From positions 1 through 38,562 of the forward strand of contig NZ_RHNY01000021.1 in assembly GCF_003946345.1 (NCBI RefSeq): DNA of 38,562 bases, in the 5' to 3' direction. The DNA is from Levilactobacillus tongjiangensis. GTDB lineage: Bacteria > Bacillota > Bacilli > Lactobacillales > Lactobacillaceae. Shown here one piece after another: positions 1-7,116 of this stretch. Made by a program: the position numbers and the translations under genes. Numbering within the stretch: the stretch's first letter is position 1; each line of letters begins with the position of its first letter. The notes beneath the pieces were generated by a model. The model saw nothing but the letters and a program-made list of their open reading frames with translations. It did no database searches and had not been told where the DNA came from.

Positions 1-15
1 TCAAAATCAGAATAC

Positions 16-52
16 AAAAAAGAGGTCCAATTCGAAAGTGAATTGAACCTCT
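16..52 (-). terminator. Intrinsic terminator, minus strand
   Basis: Positions 21-33 pair with 40-52 (AGAGGT and CAATTC arms around a 6-nt loop, one mismatch). Read on the minus strand the stem is followed by six T. No minus-strand gene lies between luxS (ends 726) and this site, so it would end either luxS read-through or a transcript running through the repeat at 211-390. Confidence 0.6.
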
Positions 53-143
53 GAAAATCCCTTCATCAACACCGGTTGACAAAGAGCCCAAAAAAGCCCC
101 GCCAGGTCGCTAGACCCAACGGAGCTTCAAGTTAAGGTTAAAT

Positions 144-180
144 CTAAAGATTTAAAGTTCGAAAACCATTATCAAGCCAA
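144..180 (+). repeat. Short repeat box shared with 11459-11496
   Basis: This box (CTAAAG, then AAAGTTCGAAAACC, TTATCAA, CCAA) recurs with a few changes at 11459-11496. A second short box, TAAACTAGTTT, is at 412-422 here and 11441-11451 there. Both loci then carry the repeat called B1/B2 here. At this locus the two boxes are separated by repeat A1 and their order is swapped, which suggests insertion or rearrangement. Confidence 0.6.
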
Positions 181-210
181 CGGCGTTGTGGACTTAAAAT
201 TAGTCTCACC

Positions 211-390
211 CAGCCACCTGCGGCTGTCAGAGATTCCGCCTGCTGTGGGGAACGCCTGCGGCCTGAAAAACGGTCCTCCGGCTCGGTTTGAAGCCTGGAA
301 AAACCACCAGTCTCCAAACACGTCCCACGCTGTAAGCCGAAAATCGGCTAACACCGTCGACACAGCTGGCTCCACCTCTGACCCCCTCCG
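211..390 (-). repeat. Structured intergenic repeat, copy A1
   Basis: First of eight related elements. Read on the minus strand, 226-232 pairs with 376-382 as outer stem. Inside are GTGGG/CCCAC (244-248 with 324-328), a small hairpin (335-340 with 344-349) and a 13-position hairpin (286-298 with 307-319, 12 pairs). The diagnostic loop ACCGTTTTTCAGG is at 262-274. The third hairpin, strong in other copies, is degraded here. No coding signal is visible; the ORFs crossing it are chance frames. Closest relatives are the copies at 19771-19951 and 34384-34567. Confidence 0.75.
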
Positions 391-432
391 GTTAAACGGG
401 TTCTTGGATACTAAACTAGTTTAAATACCTGG

Positions 433-650
433 ATGAAACAGTTACTCAGTAGTATTGGCGCACCACTAGGTAGCCGAGAGTTCGCCAAATTTGGACTCAG
501 CCGTGGGATTTTTAAGTGATTTTCTTGAAAATGGCGACTTGAAGACGTGTTTTCCGGCTTCAAGCGAGGGGCAAGACCGCCTTTAGGCTTGTCCCGTCCT
601 TCCCACCGCGTTCCAGTCCAAATTTGGCGAACGGTAAGGCAACAATTTTT
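433..650 (+). repeat. Structured intergenic repeat, copy B1
   Basis: A perfect 17-bp stem (481-497 with 615-631) encloses three hairpins: 508-516 with 524-532, 538-544 with 558-564, and 568-575 with 588-595 (8 bp, one G-U). The last carries the family loop at 576-587 (ACCGCCTTTAGG). It is about 85-90% identical by eye to the copy at 11510-11715, in the same orientation. It lies just downstream of luxS, antisense to it. Confidence 0.8.
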
Positions 651-651
651 C

Positions 652-689
652 ACTATGCCTGACCCAATCCTTGGTGTGTCAAGCATAGT
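652..689. other. 12-bp hairpin after luxS
   Basis: Positions 652-663 pair with 678-689 over 12 bp with one G-U. It is 37 nt past the luxS stop and could end or stabilise the luxS mRNA. No T-run follows on the minus strand, so it is not a standard intrinsic terminator. Confidence 0.45.
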
Positions 690-725
690 AGGGGGCATTG
701 CTTTCAACCTTTAAGTTTAAATTCG

Positions 726-1199
726 TTAAATAACTTCGCGTTTGAATGGATCCTTAGAAATCCCCTTGTCGAGGATATCCTTGCACCATTCCTGTGCGGA
801 AAACAGACTGTGGTCGCGATAGTTTCCACAACTGTATTTGTCGGTTCCTTGAACGTCTTTCCATTCCGTATCGAAAGCAATTCGGTGAAGAGCTGCTTTC
901 AAAGCTTTAGCAACCTCTTCAGTGGATTGTTCCCCCCAAGTAATCAGGTGGAAGCCGGTCCGGCAACCAAATGGTGAACAGTCAATAACGCCAGACATTT
1001 CATCGCGGAGGTACCCTGCTAAGAGGTGTTCAATCGTATGTAACCCGGCTGTCGGAATCGCGTTTTGGTTCGGTTGAACCAACCGTAAATCAAAGTTAGA
1101 GATAACGTCGCCTTTATTCCCGGTCTCGCGAGTAATCAACCGAACGTAAGGTGCTTTAACAGCTGTGTGATCCAAAGTGAAACTTTCGACTTTTGCCAT
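726..1199 (-). CDS. luxS: S-ribosylhomocysteine lyase LuxS
   Basis: LuxS cleaves S-ribosylhomocysteine to homocysteine and DPD, the precursor of autoinducer-2, in the activated methyl cycle. The 157-residue protein is full length. The metal motif HTIEH is at 54-58 (ligands H54 and H58, catalytic E57), the catalytic cysteine is in SPFGCRTGF (C79), and the third metal ligand is C124 in SCGNYRDH. The ATG at 1199 follows an AAAGGGAG ribosome site. It appears monocistronic, and no other methyl-cycle gene is next to it. Intergenic repeats lie on both sides, with one (1267-1422) just upstream in the same orientation. Confidence 0.97.
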   Translation of the reverse strand: MAKVESFTLDHTAVKAPYVRLITRETGNKGDVISNFDLRLVQPNQNAIPTAGLHTIEHLLAGYLRDEMSGVIDCSPFGCRTGFHLITWGEQSTEEVAKALKAALHRIAFDTEWKDVQGTDKYSCGNYRDHSLFSAQEWCKDILDKGISKDPFKREVI

Positions 1200-1266
1200 T
1201 ATGTGCCAACTCCCTTTTAATTTATCTGTACTTTACCTGCAACTTGGTTAGGGGTCGGTGTCGTGT

Positions 1267-1422
1267 CGCCTTGCCAGGCGGAAAAAATAGGCTGGAACGC
1301 TGTGAACGCGATTTCGAGCCAAAGAGCGGTCTCGAAACTCGGTTCTGCCTAACCGAAGAAAACCACTTCGCTAAGGCAGTGCCCATGGCGTTCCAGCACC
1401 TACAGGCTCGCCCGGTAAGGCG
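1267..1422 (-). repeat. Structured intergenic repeat, copy C1
   Basis: The outer stem is 1267-1280 with 1409-1422 (13 of 14 pairs) and the inner stem 1291-1300 with 1388-1397 is perfect (GCTGGAACGC/GCGTTCCAGC). On the minus strand two hairpins follow: one with CTGCCT/AGGCAG arms and a TGGTTTT loop, the other TTTCGAG/CTCGAAA (1312-1318 with 1331-1337) carrying the family loop at 1319-1330. It sits between divergent luxS and the LCP gene, in the luxS direction, so it could be part of the luxS leader or block its upstream promoter. Confidence 0.8.
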
Positions 1423-1596
1423 CAAATCCAACCGCTGAACAAACTGTAGATACATGTACTTCCTTACTGTAACCAAATTATTAAAAAATTGCCATTATTT
1501 TCTCCGAACGTTAGGTTTCCTTTCCGAATAGATGACAGATCTGCTAAGAAACCGTAAAAACCGATGGCTCTCACCGCCACTCTAGCTACGGGTGGG

Positions 1597-1602
1597 TATA
1601 CT
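1597..1602 (+). promoter_or_regulatory. Possible -10 box for the LCP gene
   Basis: TATACT lies 37 nt before the chosen ATG. No good -35 hexamer is at the right distance, so the call is tentative. Confidence 0.35.
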
Positions 1603-1638
1603 AGATTGCGGATTAAGAGAGTAAGGGGAGGAATCATC

Positions 1639-2634
1639 ATGCAAAATACACCATTACCACCACGCCGAAAGAGCTTTGCTCCACGTCGGCACCATTTACG
1701 CCATTGGCTCATCGCACTGTGTAGTCTACTGGCGATCGGCGGTGGCGTCTACGGTTGGCGCGCTTGGCACGCAGCTCAACAGACATTTTCTGCCACCTAT
1801 CACGCCGTCGGCAAGCCCAATGACACCACCATTACCAGCGGTAAACCGTTTGCCGTACTCCTCTTGGGAACCGACACGGGCGCACTGAGGCGTCACGATG
1901 TTGGTCGTACGGATACCATGATTGTTGCCACTATCAATCCCCAAAAGCAGACCGCTAAACTAACGAGCATCCCCCGTGACACGCTGGTCAACATCTGGGG
2001 AAGCCAACAGGATGAGGAAAAAATCAACGCAGCTTACCCCCTATATGGTGCCCACACCACCATTAAAACGGTGGAGCACCTGGTAAACGTCCCCATTCCC
2101 TATTACGTCCTTCTCAACATGGGCGGTCTAAAAAAAATGATCAACGCGGTGGGCGGCGTGACGGTCGACCCCCTGCTGACCTTTCACTACCAACAGGCTA
2201 ACGTGACTAAGGGCGTTAAGATTCATTTGAATGGTGCCAGCGCCCTGGCCTACTCCCGCATGCGTGATCAGGACCCTCAAGGTGACTACGGTCGCCAAGC
2301 TCGCCAACGTCAAATCATTAAGGCGCTGGTCCTAAAAGAGGCTAGCATCGGGTCCTTGCCACGTTATCAATCCGTTCTAGATTCACTCACCAATAACCTT
2401 CAGACCAACTTGACCTTCCAAGACCTCGTCTGGTTACGCGCCAAGGATGGCCACACCAGCCGCCACATTCAATCACAAACGCTACAGGGACAACCGGAGA
2501 CTATCAACGGTATCGACTACCAAATCGCCCCCCAAGCTGAGATCAACAAAGTTTCTGCCAGCCTACGTCAAGCCTTGAACCTGTCAGATAATTCTAGCTT
2601 TCAAACGGACGCATTGGATCCGGTCGGTTTTTAA
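1639..2634 (+). CDS. LytR-CpsA-Psr (LCP) family cell-wall glycopolymer transferase
   Basis: LCP enzymes attach teichoic acids or other polyprenyl-linked glycopolymers to peptidoglycan outside the membrane. Start ATG 1639 is chosen over an in-frame ATG at 1564 because AGGGGAGG lies just before it; the protein is then 331 residues. A short basic cytoplasmic tail precedes one membrane helix (about 23-40). The LCP domain follows with LLLGTDTG (74-81), GRTDTMI (89-95) and SIPRDT (110-115); the late arginine-rich YSRMRD...YGRQARQ block binds the pyrophosphate. It is a single-gene unit ending at a strong terminator. Which polymer it transfers cannot be told. Confidence 0.93.
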   Translation: MQNTPLPPRRKSFAPRRHHLRHWLIALCSLLAIGGGVYGWRAWHAAQQTFSATYHAVGKPNDTTITSGKPFAVLLLGTDTGALRRHDVGRTDTMIVATINPQKQTAKLTSIPRDTLVNIWGSQQDEEKINAAYPLYGAHTTIKTVEHLVNVPIPYYVLLNMGGLKKMINAVGGVTVDPLLTFHYQQANVTKGVKIHLNGASALAYSRMRDQDPQGDYGRQARQRQIIKALVLKEASIGSLPRYQSVLDSLTNNLQTNLTFQDLVWLRAKDGHTSRHIQSQTLQGQPETINGIDYQIAPQAEINKVSASLRQALNLSDNSSFQTDALDPVGF

Positions 2635-2693
2635 GCTAAACGGCGCTAGTTGCCCTTCGACGTACACATGAGCACTCTAAAGTCAGCGTTAAT

Positions 2694-2725
2694 AAAAGGA
2701 CCTGGAAAAAATTCCAGGTCCTTTT
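2694..2725. terminator. Bidirectional terminator between convergent genes
   Basis: A perfect 14-bp stem, 2694-2707 with 2712-2725, has a 4-nt loop and A/T tails on both sides. It serves the LCP gene (+) and the membrane-protein gene ending at 2767 (-). Confidence 0.93.
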
Positions 2726-2766
2726 GCGTAGTTAATCTAAGAAACCCGATTAGCCCTCCTAGTATT

Positions 2767-3357
2767 CTACGACTCGTCCTGACTTTGCTCATTTTGCCGA
2801 GCAATCCAGATGTGCCAACCAATCACTAAGACACTAACATCCCCGAGAATTGTCCCCAACGCGATCAACCAGCTGCCGGCTGAGGTGACCATCAAACTAG
2901 ATGTCAGTGGGATTCGGGCTAATAGGGCTAGCAACGTCGTAATCCACAGGCTCCCCAGAATAGCCGGGAACCAGGAGTTAGCGTGCCGGCGCTGATGCCA
3001 CCAGGTCAGTCCGGTCACGACCACCGCAAACAGCAGAAGTGTGAGACTCCCACCAAAACGCGTCAAGTAAACCAATCCCATAGCAGGAACGGTGCGGGCC
3101 GCGATCCACATTGCCACCAGCAGGCCAATAATAATGATCAACCAGCCAATGAGACTTCCCCGTGCAGACGCACGTTGTGTCAGCCACAGACCCAAGGCCA
3201 TGGCAATTACGAACAGACCATATTGCACGGCCACTAACAAGAGTTGAAACGGCACTGCTGGCAAAATCACACTCGGTAAAATGGTTCCTAACGTAAAAAT
3301 CAACAGTGGCACCAAAAGATCCCAGCTCCACCATTGGGGCTTCGTTTGTTTGGTCAC
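2767..3357 (-). CDS. Multi-pass membrane protein of unknown function
   Basis: I do not recognise the family. The protein is almost wholly hydrophobic with about six membrane helices, a short polar N-terminus (TKQTKPQWWSWD) and a charged C-terminus (ARQNEQSQDES). The start is taken as GTG 3357, 8 nt after AAGGGAG; an upstream TTG at 3384 overlaps that ribosome site and is unlikely. The length is 196 residues. It lies 78 nt past crcB1 on the same strand with no clear terminator between, so it may be co-transcribed with the FluC pair, but a role in fluoride export is not shown. Confidence 0.75.
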   Translation of the reverse strand: MTKQTKPQWWSWDLLVPLLIFTLGTILPSVILPAVPFQLLLVAVQYGLFVIAMALGLWLTQRASARGSLIGWLIIIIGLLVAMWIAARTVPAMGLVYLTRFGGSLTLLLFAVVVTGLTWWHQRRHANSWFPAILGSLWITTLLALLARIPLTSSLMVTSAGSWLIALGTILGDVSVLVIGWHIWIARQNEQSQDES

Positions 3358-3435
3358 AACGCTTGCTCCCTTCTTTTTCTTCAATATGTTTAATGATAAG
3401 GAAGTTGCGGAGAAAATACCACTGATTTATCGTGC

Positions 3436-3795
3436 TCAGCCATGGATAAGCCCCCACCAGAACCCCACTGCGGCCAGTAAACACCCACCTAAAACACTCA
3501 ACAGTAAGTAACCCAGCACCGCGCCAAAGCGCCGCTGATCAGCCAGCATCACAACTTCATGACTAAAGGTCGAGAAAGTCGTAAACCCGCCGAGAACTCC
3601 GGTCCCCAATGAAATGGCCAGAAGATTGCTAACCTGTAAGCCGGTTAAGCCACCTAATAGCAGGCAGCCCACCCAGTTGATCATTAGGGTGGCCACCGGC
3701 CAATGATTGCCATACCAGCGTTGGACCAACCGAGTTGTCCCATAGCGGCCCAGAGCGCCCACCATGGCACCCACTCCTGCTAGCACCGCCATCAT
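3436..3795 (-). CDS. crcB: Fluoride channel subunit FluC/CrcB (second of pair)
   Basis: FluC proteins are dual-topology fluoride channels that let cytoplasmic F- escape. This 119-residue copy has four helices, the early GR motif (GALGRYGTTR), the helix-2 asparagine (MINWVG) and the helix-3 phenylalanine box GGFTTFSTFS. Its ATG overlaps the stop of the gene before it (ATGATGA), which indicates translational coupling. Gram-positive bacteria often encode two FluC proteins that work together as a heterodimer, and that is likely here. Confidence 0.95.
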   Translation of the reverse strand: MMAVLAGVGAMVGALGRYGTTRLVQRWYGNHWPVATLMINWVGCLLLGGLTGLQVSNLLAISLGTGVLGGFTTFSTFSHEVVMLADQRRFGAVLGYLLLSVLGGCLLAAVGFWWGLIHG

Positions 3796-4184
3796 TCTTC
3801 AACCACCGGAAATGTCCCCCATTTACGGGCGCTCCATAGACCAAACCAGCTACAGAACAGGCCACCCACCAGTGTCACCACCAGGTACCCCGCCGCAAGC
3901 CCCCACTGTTGTTGCTTCAGCAAGCGAATCACATCGACGCTAAAAGTTGAGAAGGTTGTGAAGGCGCCGACACCGCCAACCCCCAACCCAACGGTCACGG
4001 CGCTCGGCCAGTGAGCTGTCACCCGTTTGGCATGCGACAACCAGGACAATCCGCCACTACCCAGCAAGTTAACCAGGACAGTGGCCCACGGAAAACCTGT
4101 AGTCGTCGGCATTCCCTGACCAATCAGGTACCGACCACTGCCACCTAAAAACGCAAAAAATGCAATCGAAACGATGTTTGCCAA
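3792..4184 (-). CDS. crcB: Fluoride channel subunit FluC/CrcB (first of pair)
   Basis: This is a 130-residue FluC protein with the same landmarks as its neighbour: GGSGRYLIG, helix-2 asparagine (LVNLLGS) and the box GAFTTFSTFS. The start is TTG 4184, with AAGGAGG 8 nt upstream. A TATAAT on the minus strand (4215-4220) lies close by, so the leader is only about 25 nt. That is too short for a fluoride riboswitch, and none is visible. The partner gene overlaps by 4 nt. Confidence 0.94.
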   Translation of the reverse strand: MANIVSIAFFAFLGGSGRYLIGQGMPTTTGFPWATVLVNLLGSGGLSWLSHAKRVTAHWPSAVTVGLGVGGVGAFTTFSTFSVDVIRLLKQQQWGLAAGYLVVTLVGGLFCSWFGLWSARKWGTFPVVEE

Positions 4185-4214
4185 GCCGTTGGCCTCCTTG
4201 TAAATACTTCGCCC

Positions 4215-4220
4215 ATTATA
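4215..4220 (-). promoter_or_regulatory. -10 box of the crcB pair
   Basis: TATAAT on the minus strand lies 30 nt before the TTG start. The expected -35 position falls inside the preceding terminator and is a poor match. Confidence 0.45.
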
Positions 4221-4222
4221 GC

Positions 4223-4246
4223 AAAAAAGGCCGCCCCACGGCGACC
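4223..4246 (-). terminator. Terminator after the trxA-cstR operon
   Basis: GGCCGCC (4229-4235) pairs with GGCGACC (4240-4246), one G-U, followed on the minus strand by six T. It separates the cstR-like gene from the crcB pair. Confidence 0.8.
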
Positions 4247-4258
4247 CTCCTTCACGTT

Positions 4259-4522
4259 CTAATGTGTTTTAACCACGAGGTCTAATGCGTCTTGGAGCGC
4301 AGCCTGTTGATTATCACTGAGTTCTTCCTCAACGATACACTGCTTAACGTTCTCTGCGACGACCACGCCCATCATGCGTTCCACCCCGGAACGAACGGCA
4401 GCCAATTGCGTCAGAATATCCTGACACTCCCGCCCCTCGTCGACCATCTTCAGAATACCCTGGAGTTGGCCATCAGCGCGCCGCAAGCGATTCTTCAATT
4501 GGTTAGAGGTTGTTTGTACCAT
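4259..4522 (-). CDS. CsoR-family repressor, CstR-like (persulfide-type sensor)
   Basis: This 87-residue all-helical DUF156 protein belongs to the CsoR/RcnR/CstR family of tetrameric repressors. The two conserved cysteines are present (C33, C62). The Cu(I)-ligand histidine of CsoR, four residues before the second cysteine, is asparagine here (N58). A Cys pair without that His is the pattern of CstR, which senses per- and polysulfides by cross-linking the two thiols. Its ATG overlaps the trxA stop (TAATG), so it is coupled to a thioredoxin and not to a copper pump, which supports thiol or sulfur stress. A G-rich/C-rich palindrome at 4886-4901 is its probable operator. Confidence 0.85.
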   Translation of the reverse strand: MVQTTSNQLKNRLRRADGQLQGILKMVDEGRECQDILTQLAAVRSGVERMMGVVVAENVKQCIVEEELSDNQQAALQDALDLVVKTH

Positions 4523-4848
4523 TAGGCTTTCACCTCAGTCAGCTTCTCGTCAAGATACTTCTTCAGAGCGGCCTTGGGATGGAATCCCACCACTTTTTCA
4601 GTTGGCATTCCATTCTTAAAGACGACCATAGAAGGAATGCTCATGATTCCTAACGACTGTGCCAGTTCCTGGTTCTGGTCGACATCTAAGGAGGCAAACT
4701 TGACCTGGTCGCCATATTCTTGATCCAAGGCTTCCAAGACCGGCGTCTGCATCTTACATGGGCCACACCAATCGGCCCAAAAGTCGACAACGGTTACCGC
4801 GGTATCGTCGCCCACGTGTTCAAAGTCCTTACTCGTAATTGCTTGCAT
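4522..4848 (-). CDS. trxA: Thioredoxin
   Basis: This small cytoplasmic disulfide reductase has the WCGPC active site (C28, C31) and the cis-proline loop SIPSMV. Start ATG 4848 gives 108 residues and follows a GGGGGA ribosome site; a longer in-frame start at 4875 lies inside the leader. It is the first gene of a two-gene operon, and the cstR-like gene begins within its stop codon. The promoter -10 (TATACT, 4883-4888) overlaps the operator, so expression should rise when the repressor is oxidised. Confidence 0.96.
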   Translation of the reverse strand: MQAITSKDFEHVGDDTAVTVVDFWADWCGPCKMQTPVLEALDQEYGDQVKFASLDVDQNQELAQSLGIMSIPSMVVFKNGMPTEKVVGFHPKAALKKYLDEKLTEVKA

Positions 4849-4885
4849 GAAAGAATCCCCCTTATGTTTTATCAATGTAGCTAGT

Positions 4886-4901
4886 ATACCCCAAGGGGTA
4901 T
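4886..4901. promoter_or_regulatory. CsoR/CstR-type operator over the trxA promoter
   Basis: ATACCCCAAGGGGTAT is a perfect inverted repeat around a 2-nt centre, the form known for CsoR/CstR operators. The minus-strand -10 TATACT (4883-4888) overlaps its edge, which places the operator between -35 and -10. Confidence 0.85.
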
Positions 4902-4991
4902 TAAAAAGCGAGACTTTTGTTTTCAGTTAGTCTCCTAGCCACGTGTGAGAACCGGCTACGATCCCCTAACAAGGCCCAGCGAACAGACCAC

Positions 4992-5026
4992 AAAAAAACG
5001 AGGTGCGACCTTCGTCTCACCCCGTT
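4992..5026 (-). terminator. Terminator of the NADH oxidase gene
   Basis: AACGAGGTG (4997-5005) pairs with CACCCCGTT (5018-5026), and an inner GAC/GTC pair extends it. Seven T follow on the minus strand. Confidence 0.85.
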
Positions 5027-5045
5027 TTCAATTCATGTATTTAAC

Positions 5046-6452
5046 TTAATCTTCAGGAAGTTCAGGATCTGGATCCATCCCAGCGGTCAACCGCGGATTG
5101 TTGTTTCCCCGCTTAGTTTCCTTCTCGACAGCCTGTTGGGCCACAAGGTTCAGGAAGTTAAACGGATCATCAAAGTTCGGGTTAAATAGCATGTCCACAA
5201 AAGCCAGGTCATCAATCGTGTTCCGGTTTTGGATAGCGATTGAAATGGCGTTAGCTGATTGCGCAACTTCATGCTTACTGAGGAACTGAGCTCCAAGAAT
5301 CCGTCGATTCTTCCGGTTGTAGACCAAGTTGATGGTCAAATCATCCGTTGATGGCATGTAGCTTGGCCGCCAAGTCCCTTGGAAAGTGACCTGATCAGCA
5401 TCAAAGCCCGCTGCCAGTGCATGGTCGATGGTTAACCCAGTTGAGGCCAACGTCCGACCAAAAATCTGCATTGCAGAGGTGGCTTGCGTTCCCATGTACT
5501 TCTGAATGTTACCAAAGACATTGATACCAGCAAGCATCCCTTGCCGAACCGCGTTAGTTGCCAGTGGTGTGTACGCTGGCTTCCCCGTTGGGTTGAAGTT
5601 AACGACGCTGGCATCCCCACAGGCAAAAATGTCTGGGTTAGACGTCTGAACGTAGTCGTTAATGATAATAGCCCCGTGCTTGTCCATATCCACTTGCCCC
5701 CGTAAGAGCTCCGTGTTAGGTACAAATCCGGTACATACAACGGCAAGGTCAGCCGTAAATTCACCATTCGTCGTTTCAATGACTAATTCACCGTCCTCAT
5801 TCCCAGTGAAGGACGTTACTCGCCGGTTCAACAGCACTTTTACGCCGTTATCCTGCAGTAAATGAACAATGTGATCAGACAATTCGCTATCAACGTAGTG
5901 GTTCAAAATAATGTCTCGTGATTGAATCAGTTGAACATCGTGACCCGTCCGCGCGTAACTTTCAGCCAGTTCCGTGCCAATATAACCGGCACCAATGATT
6001 GCAATTCGCTTGTTACCCTTAGCTGCGGCATCAATTGCCACGGCTTGTTCGTAGTTTTTGCAAAGCATGACCTTGTCTTCATCGATCCCAAAGATCGGTG
6101 GCACGGTCACAGTGGATCCAGTTGCCATAATTAATTTATCGTAAGTATCAGTGGTCAAATCGCCAGAATCCATATCAACGACATCGAGTGACTTATTTTC
6201 TGAATCGATCTTAACGACGTTGTGCCGCGTTAAAACCTTAGCACCCGCTTCCGCTAGTTGTTCTGGTGAAGAATAAAACATGTCCTCCAAGTGCTTGACT
6301 TGTCCGTCTAAGAACAGAGAGATACCACAAGACAAGAACGAAACATTCGTATGTCGCTCGTAAATGGTCACATCTGTATCTGGATGGTCACGCAAAATTT
6401 GTAGCGCGGCGTTAGTGCCAGCGTGTGTACTCCCAACAATGATGACTTTCAT
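5046..6452 (-). CDS. nox: FAD-dependent NADH oxidase / CoA-disulfide-reductase-family oxidoreductase
   Basis: The family couples NADH oxidation to reduction of O2 to water, peroxide or a (per)sulfide, using FAD and one redox cysteine. Start ATG 6452 (468 residues) follows GTAGGAGGG; an ATG at 6485 lies upstream of that site. Visible are the N-terminal FAD fold (VIIVGSTHAGTNAA), the redox cysteine in SFLSCGISLF (C42), the NAD fold (IIGAGYIGTELAE) and the second FAD motif IFACGDAS. A water-forming Nox is the best guess. Because the next operon carries a CstR-like regulator, a CoA-persulfide reductase is the main alternative. A terminator separates the two units. Confidence 0.88.
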   Translation of the reverse strand: MKVIIVGSTHAGTNAALQILRDHPDTDVTIYERHTNVSFLSCGISLFLDGQVKHLEDMFYSSPEQLAEAGAKVLTRHNVVKIDSENKSLDVVDMDSGDLTTDTYDKLIMATGSTVTVPPIFGIDEDKVMLCKNYEQAVAIDAAAKGNKRIAIIGAGYIGTELAESYARTGHDVQLIQSRDIILNHYVDSELSDHIVHLLQDNGVKVLLNRRVTSFTGNEDGELVIETTNGEFTADLAVVCTGFVPNTELLRGQVDMDKHGAIIINDYVQTSNPDIFACGDASVVNFNPTGKPAYTPLATNAVRQGMLAGINVFGNIQKYMGTQATSAMQIFGRTLASTGLTIDHALAAGFDADQVTFQGTWRPSYMPSTDDLTINLVYNRKNRRILGAQFLSKHEVAQSANAISIAIQNRNTIDDLAFVDMLFNPNFDDPFNFLNLVAQQAVEKETKRGNNNPRLTAGMDPDPELPED

Positions 6453-7068
6453 GTTTACCCTCCTACGTGAAAAACGATTCTGCATTAAGTCTACTTGAAA
6501 GTTAGCGAAAGATAAATGACTTCGTCTTGGAAAAACGATGATTTAGCCCCAAAACCTCACACATCGTCAAGATTGACGGAATTATGTGCTTTTTGCACGC
6601 TTATTTCCCGCTAAAATTCACATAATCGTTACATAAATAATTGCTTAAACAACCGTCATAATCACGTTGAGAGCATTTTATGGATAAGTTAAAAAGCCAC
6701 TTAGTTTGTTCAGTTACTCAGCTAATGTCGACACCATAATCCGTATACTCCAATGAAAGACCAACGGTTAATTGGCAACGGGTTAAACTGTCAGAAAACC
6801 CGCTACCATTAGGAATACCGGGGGATTAGGCTTTCTCCTATCACCTGCTAAGCTAATTGGGACGGTCAACCTACTTGGGGTGATCGGCTATTAGCCATTT
6901 TTCGGAAATAGTCACATTTTGGTTGAAGTGTTTTTCAGAACTGACTATGATATCGATAGTTAGTTCGTGATACGTTCTGACCTTAAGCACTGTGATAGAT
7001 GATAGGAATCACTGTCTATAGATGCACTCCCCCCAAAACAAGTGATTTATTAACAGATTCCTAATATT
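6453..7068. other. Gene-free stretch upstream of nox
   Basis: No supported ORF, RNA gene or repeat was found in over 600 nt. The nox promoter should lie in the first 100 nt. The stretch ends at a plus-strand terminator (7069-7104) with no plus-strand gene before it, so a small transcript or a decayed gene is possible. A weak promoter-like pair is at 6667-6672 (TTGAGA) and 6690-6695 (TAAAAA). Confidence 0.4.
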
Positions 7069-7104
7069 GGCCCTAAGTAATCCGCATGTTACTTAGGGCT
7101 TTTT
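7069..7104 (+). terminator. Orphan plus-strand terminator
   Basis: GCCCTAAGTAA pairs with TTACTTAGGGC and is followed on the plus strand by TTTTTT. The nearest gene (dedA) is on the minus strand and has no T-run here, so the hairpin points to a plus-strand transcript from the upstream gap. Confidence 0.75.
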
Positions 7105-7116
7105 TGTTGTCTAATT

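Noticed and set aside
188-424. ORFs across repeats A1, B1, C1 and A3
   Set aside because: The frames change between copies while the stems are conserved, so the sequence is structural and not coding.
4185-4258. Fluoride riboswitch before the crcB pair
   Set aside because: The leader between the -10 box and the start is about 25 nt, and no riboswitch core is present.
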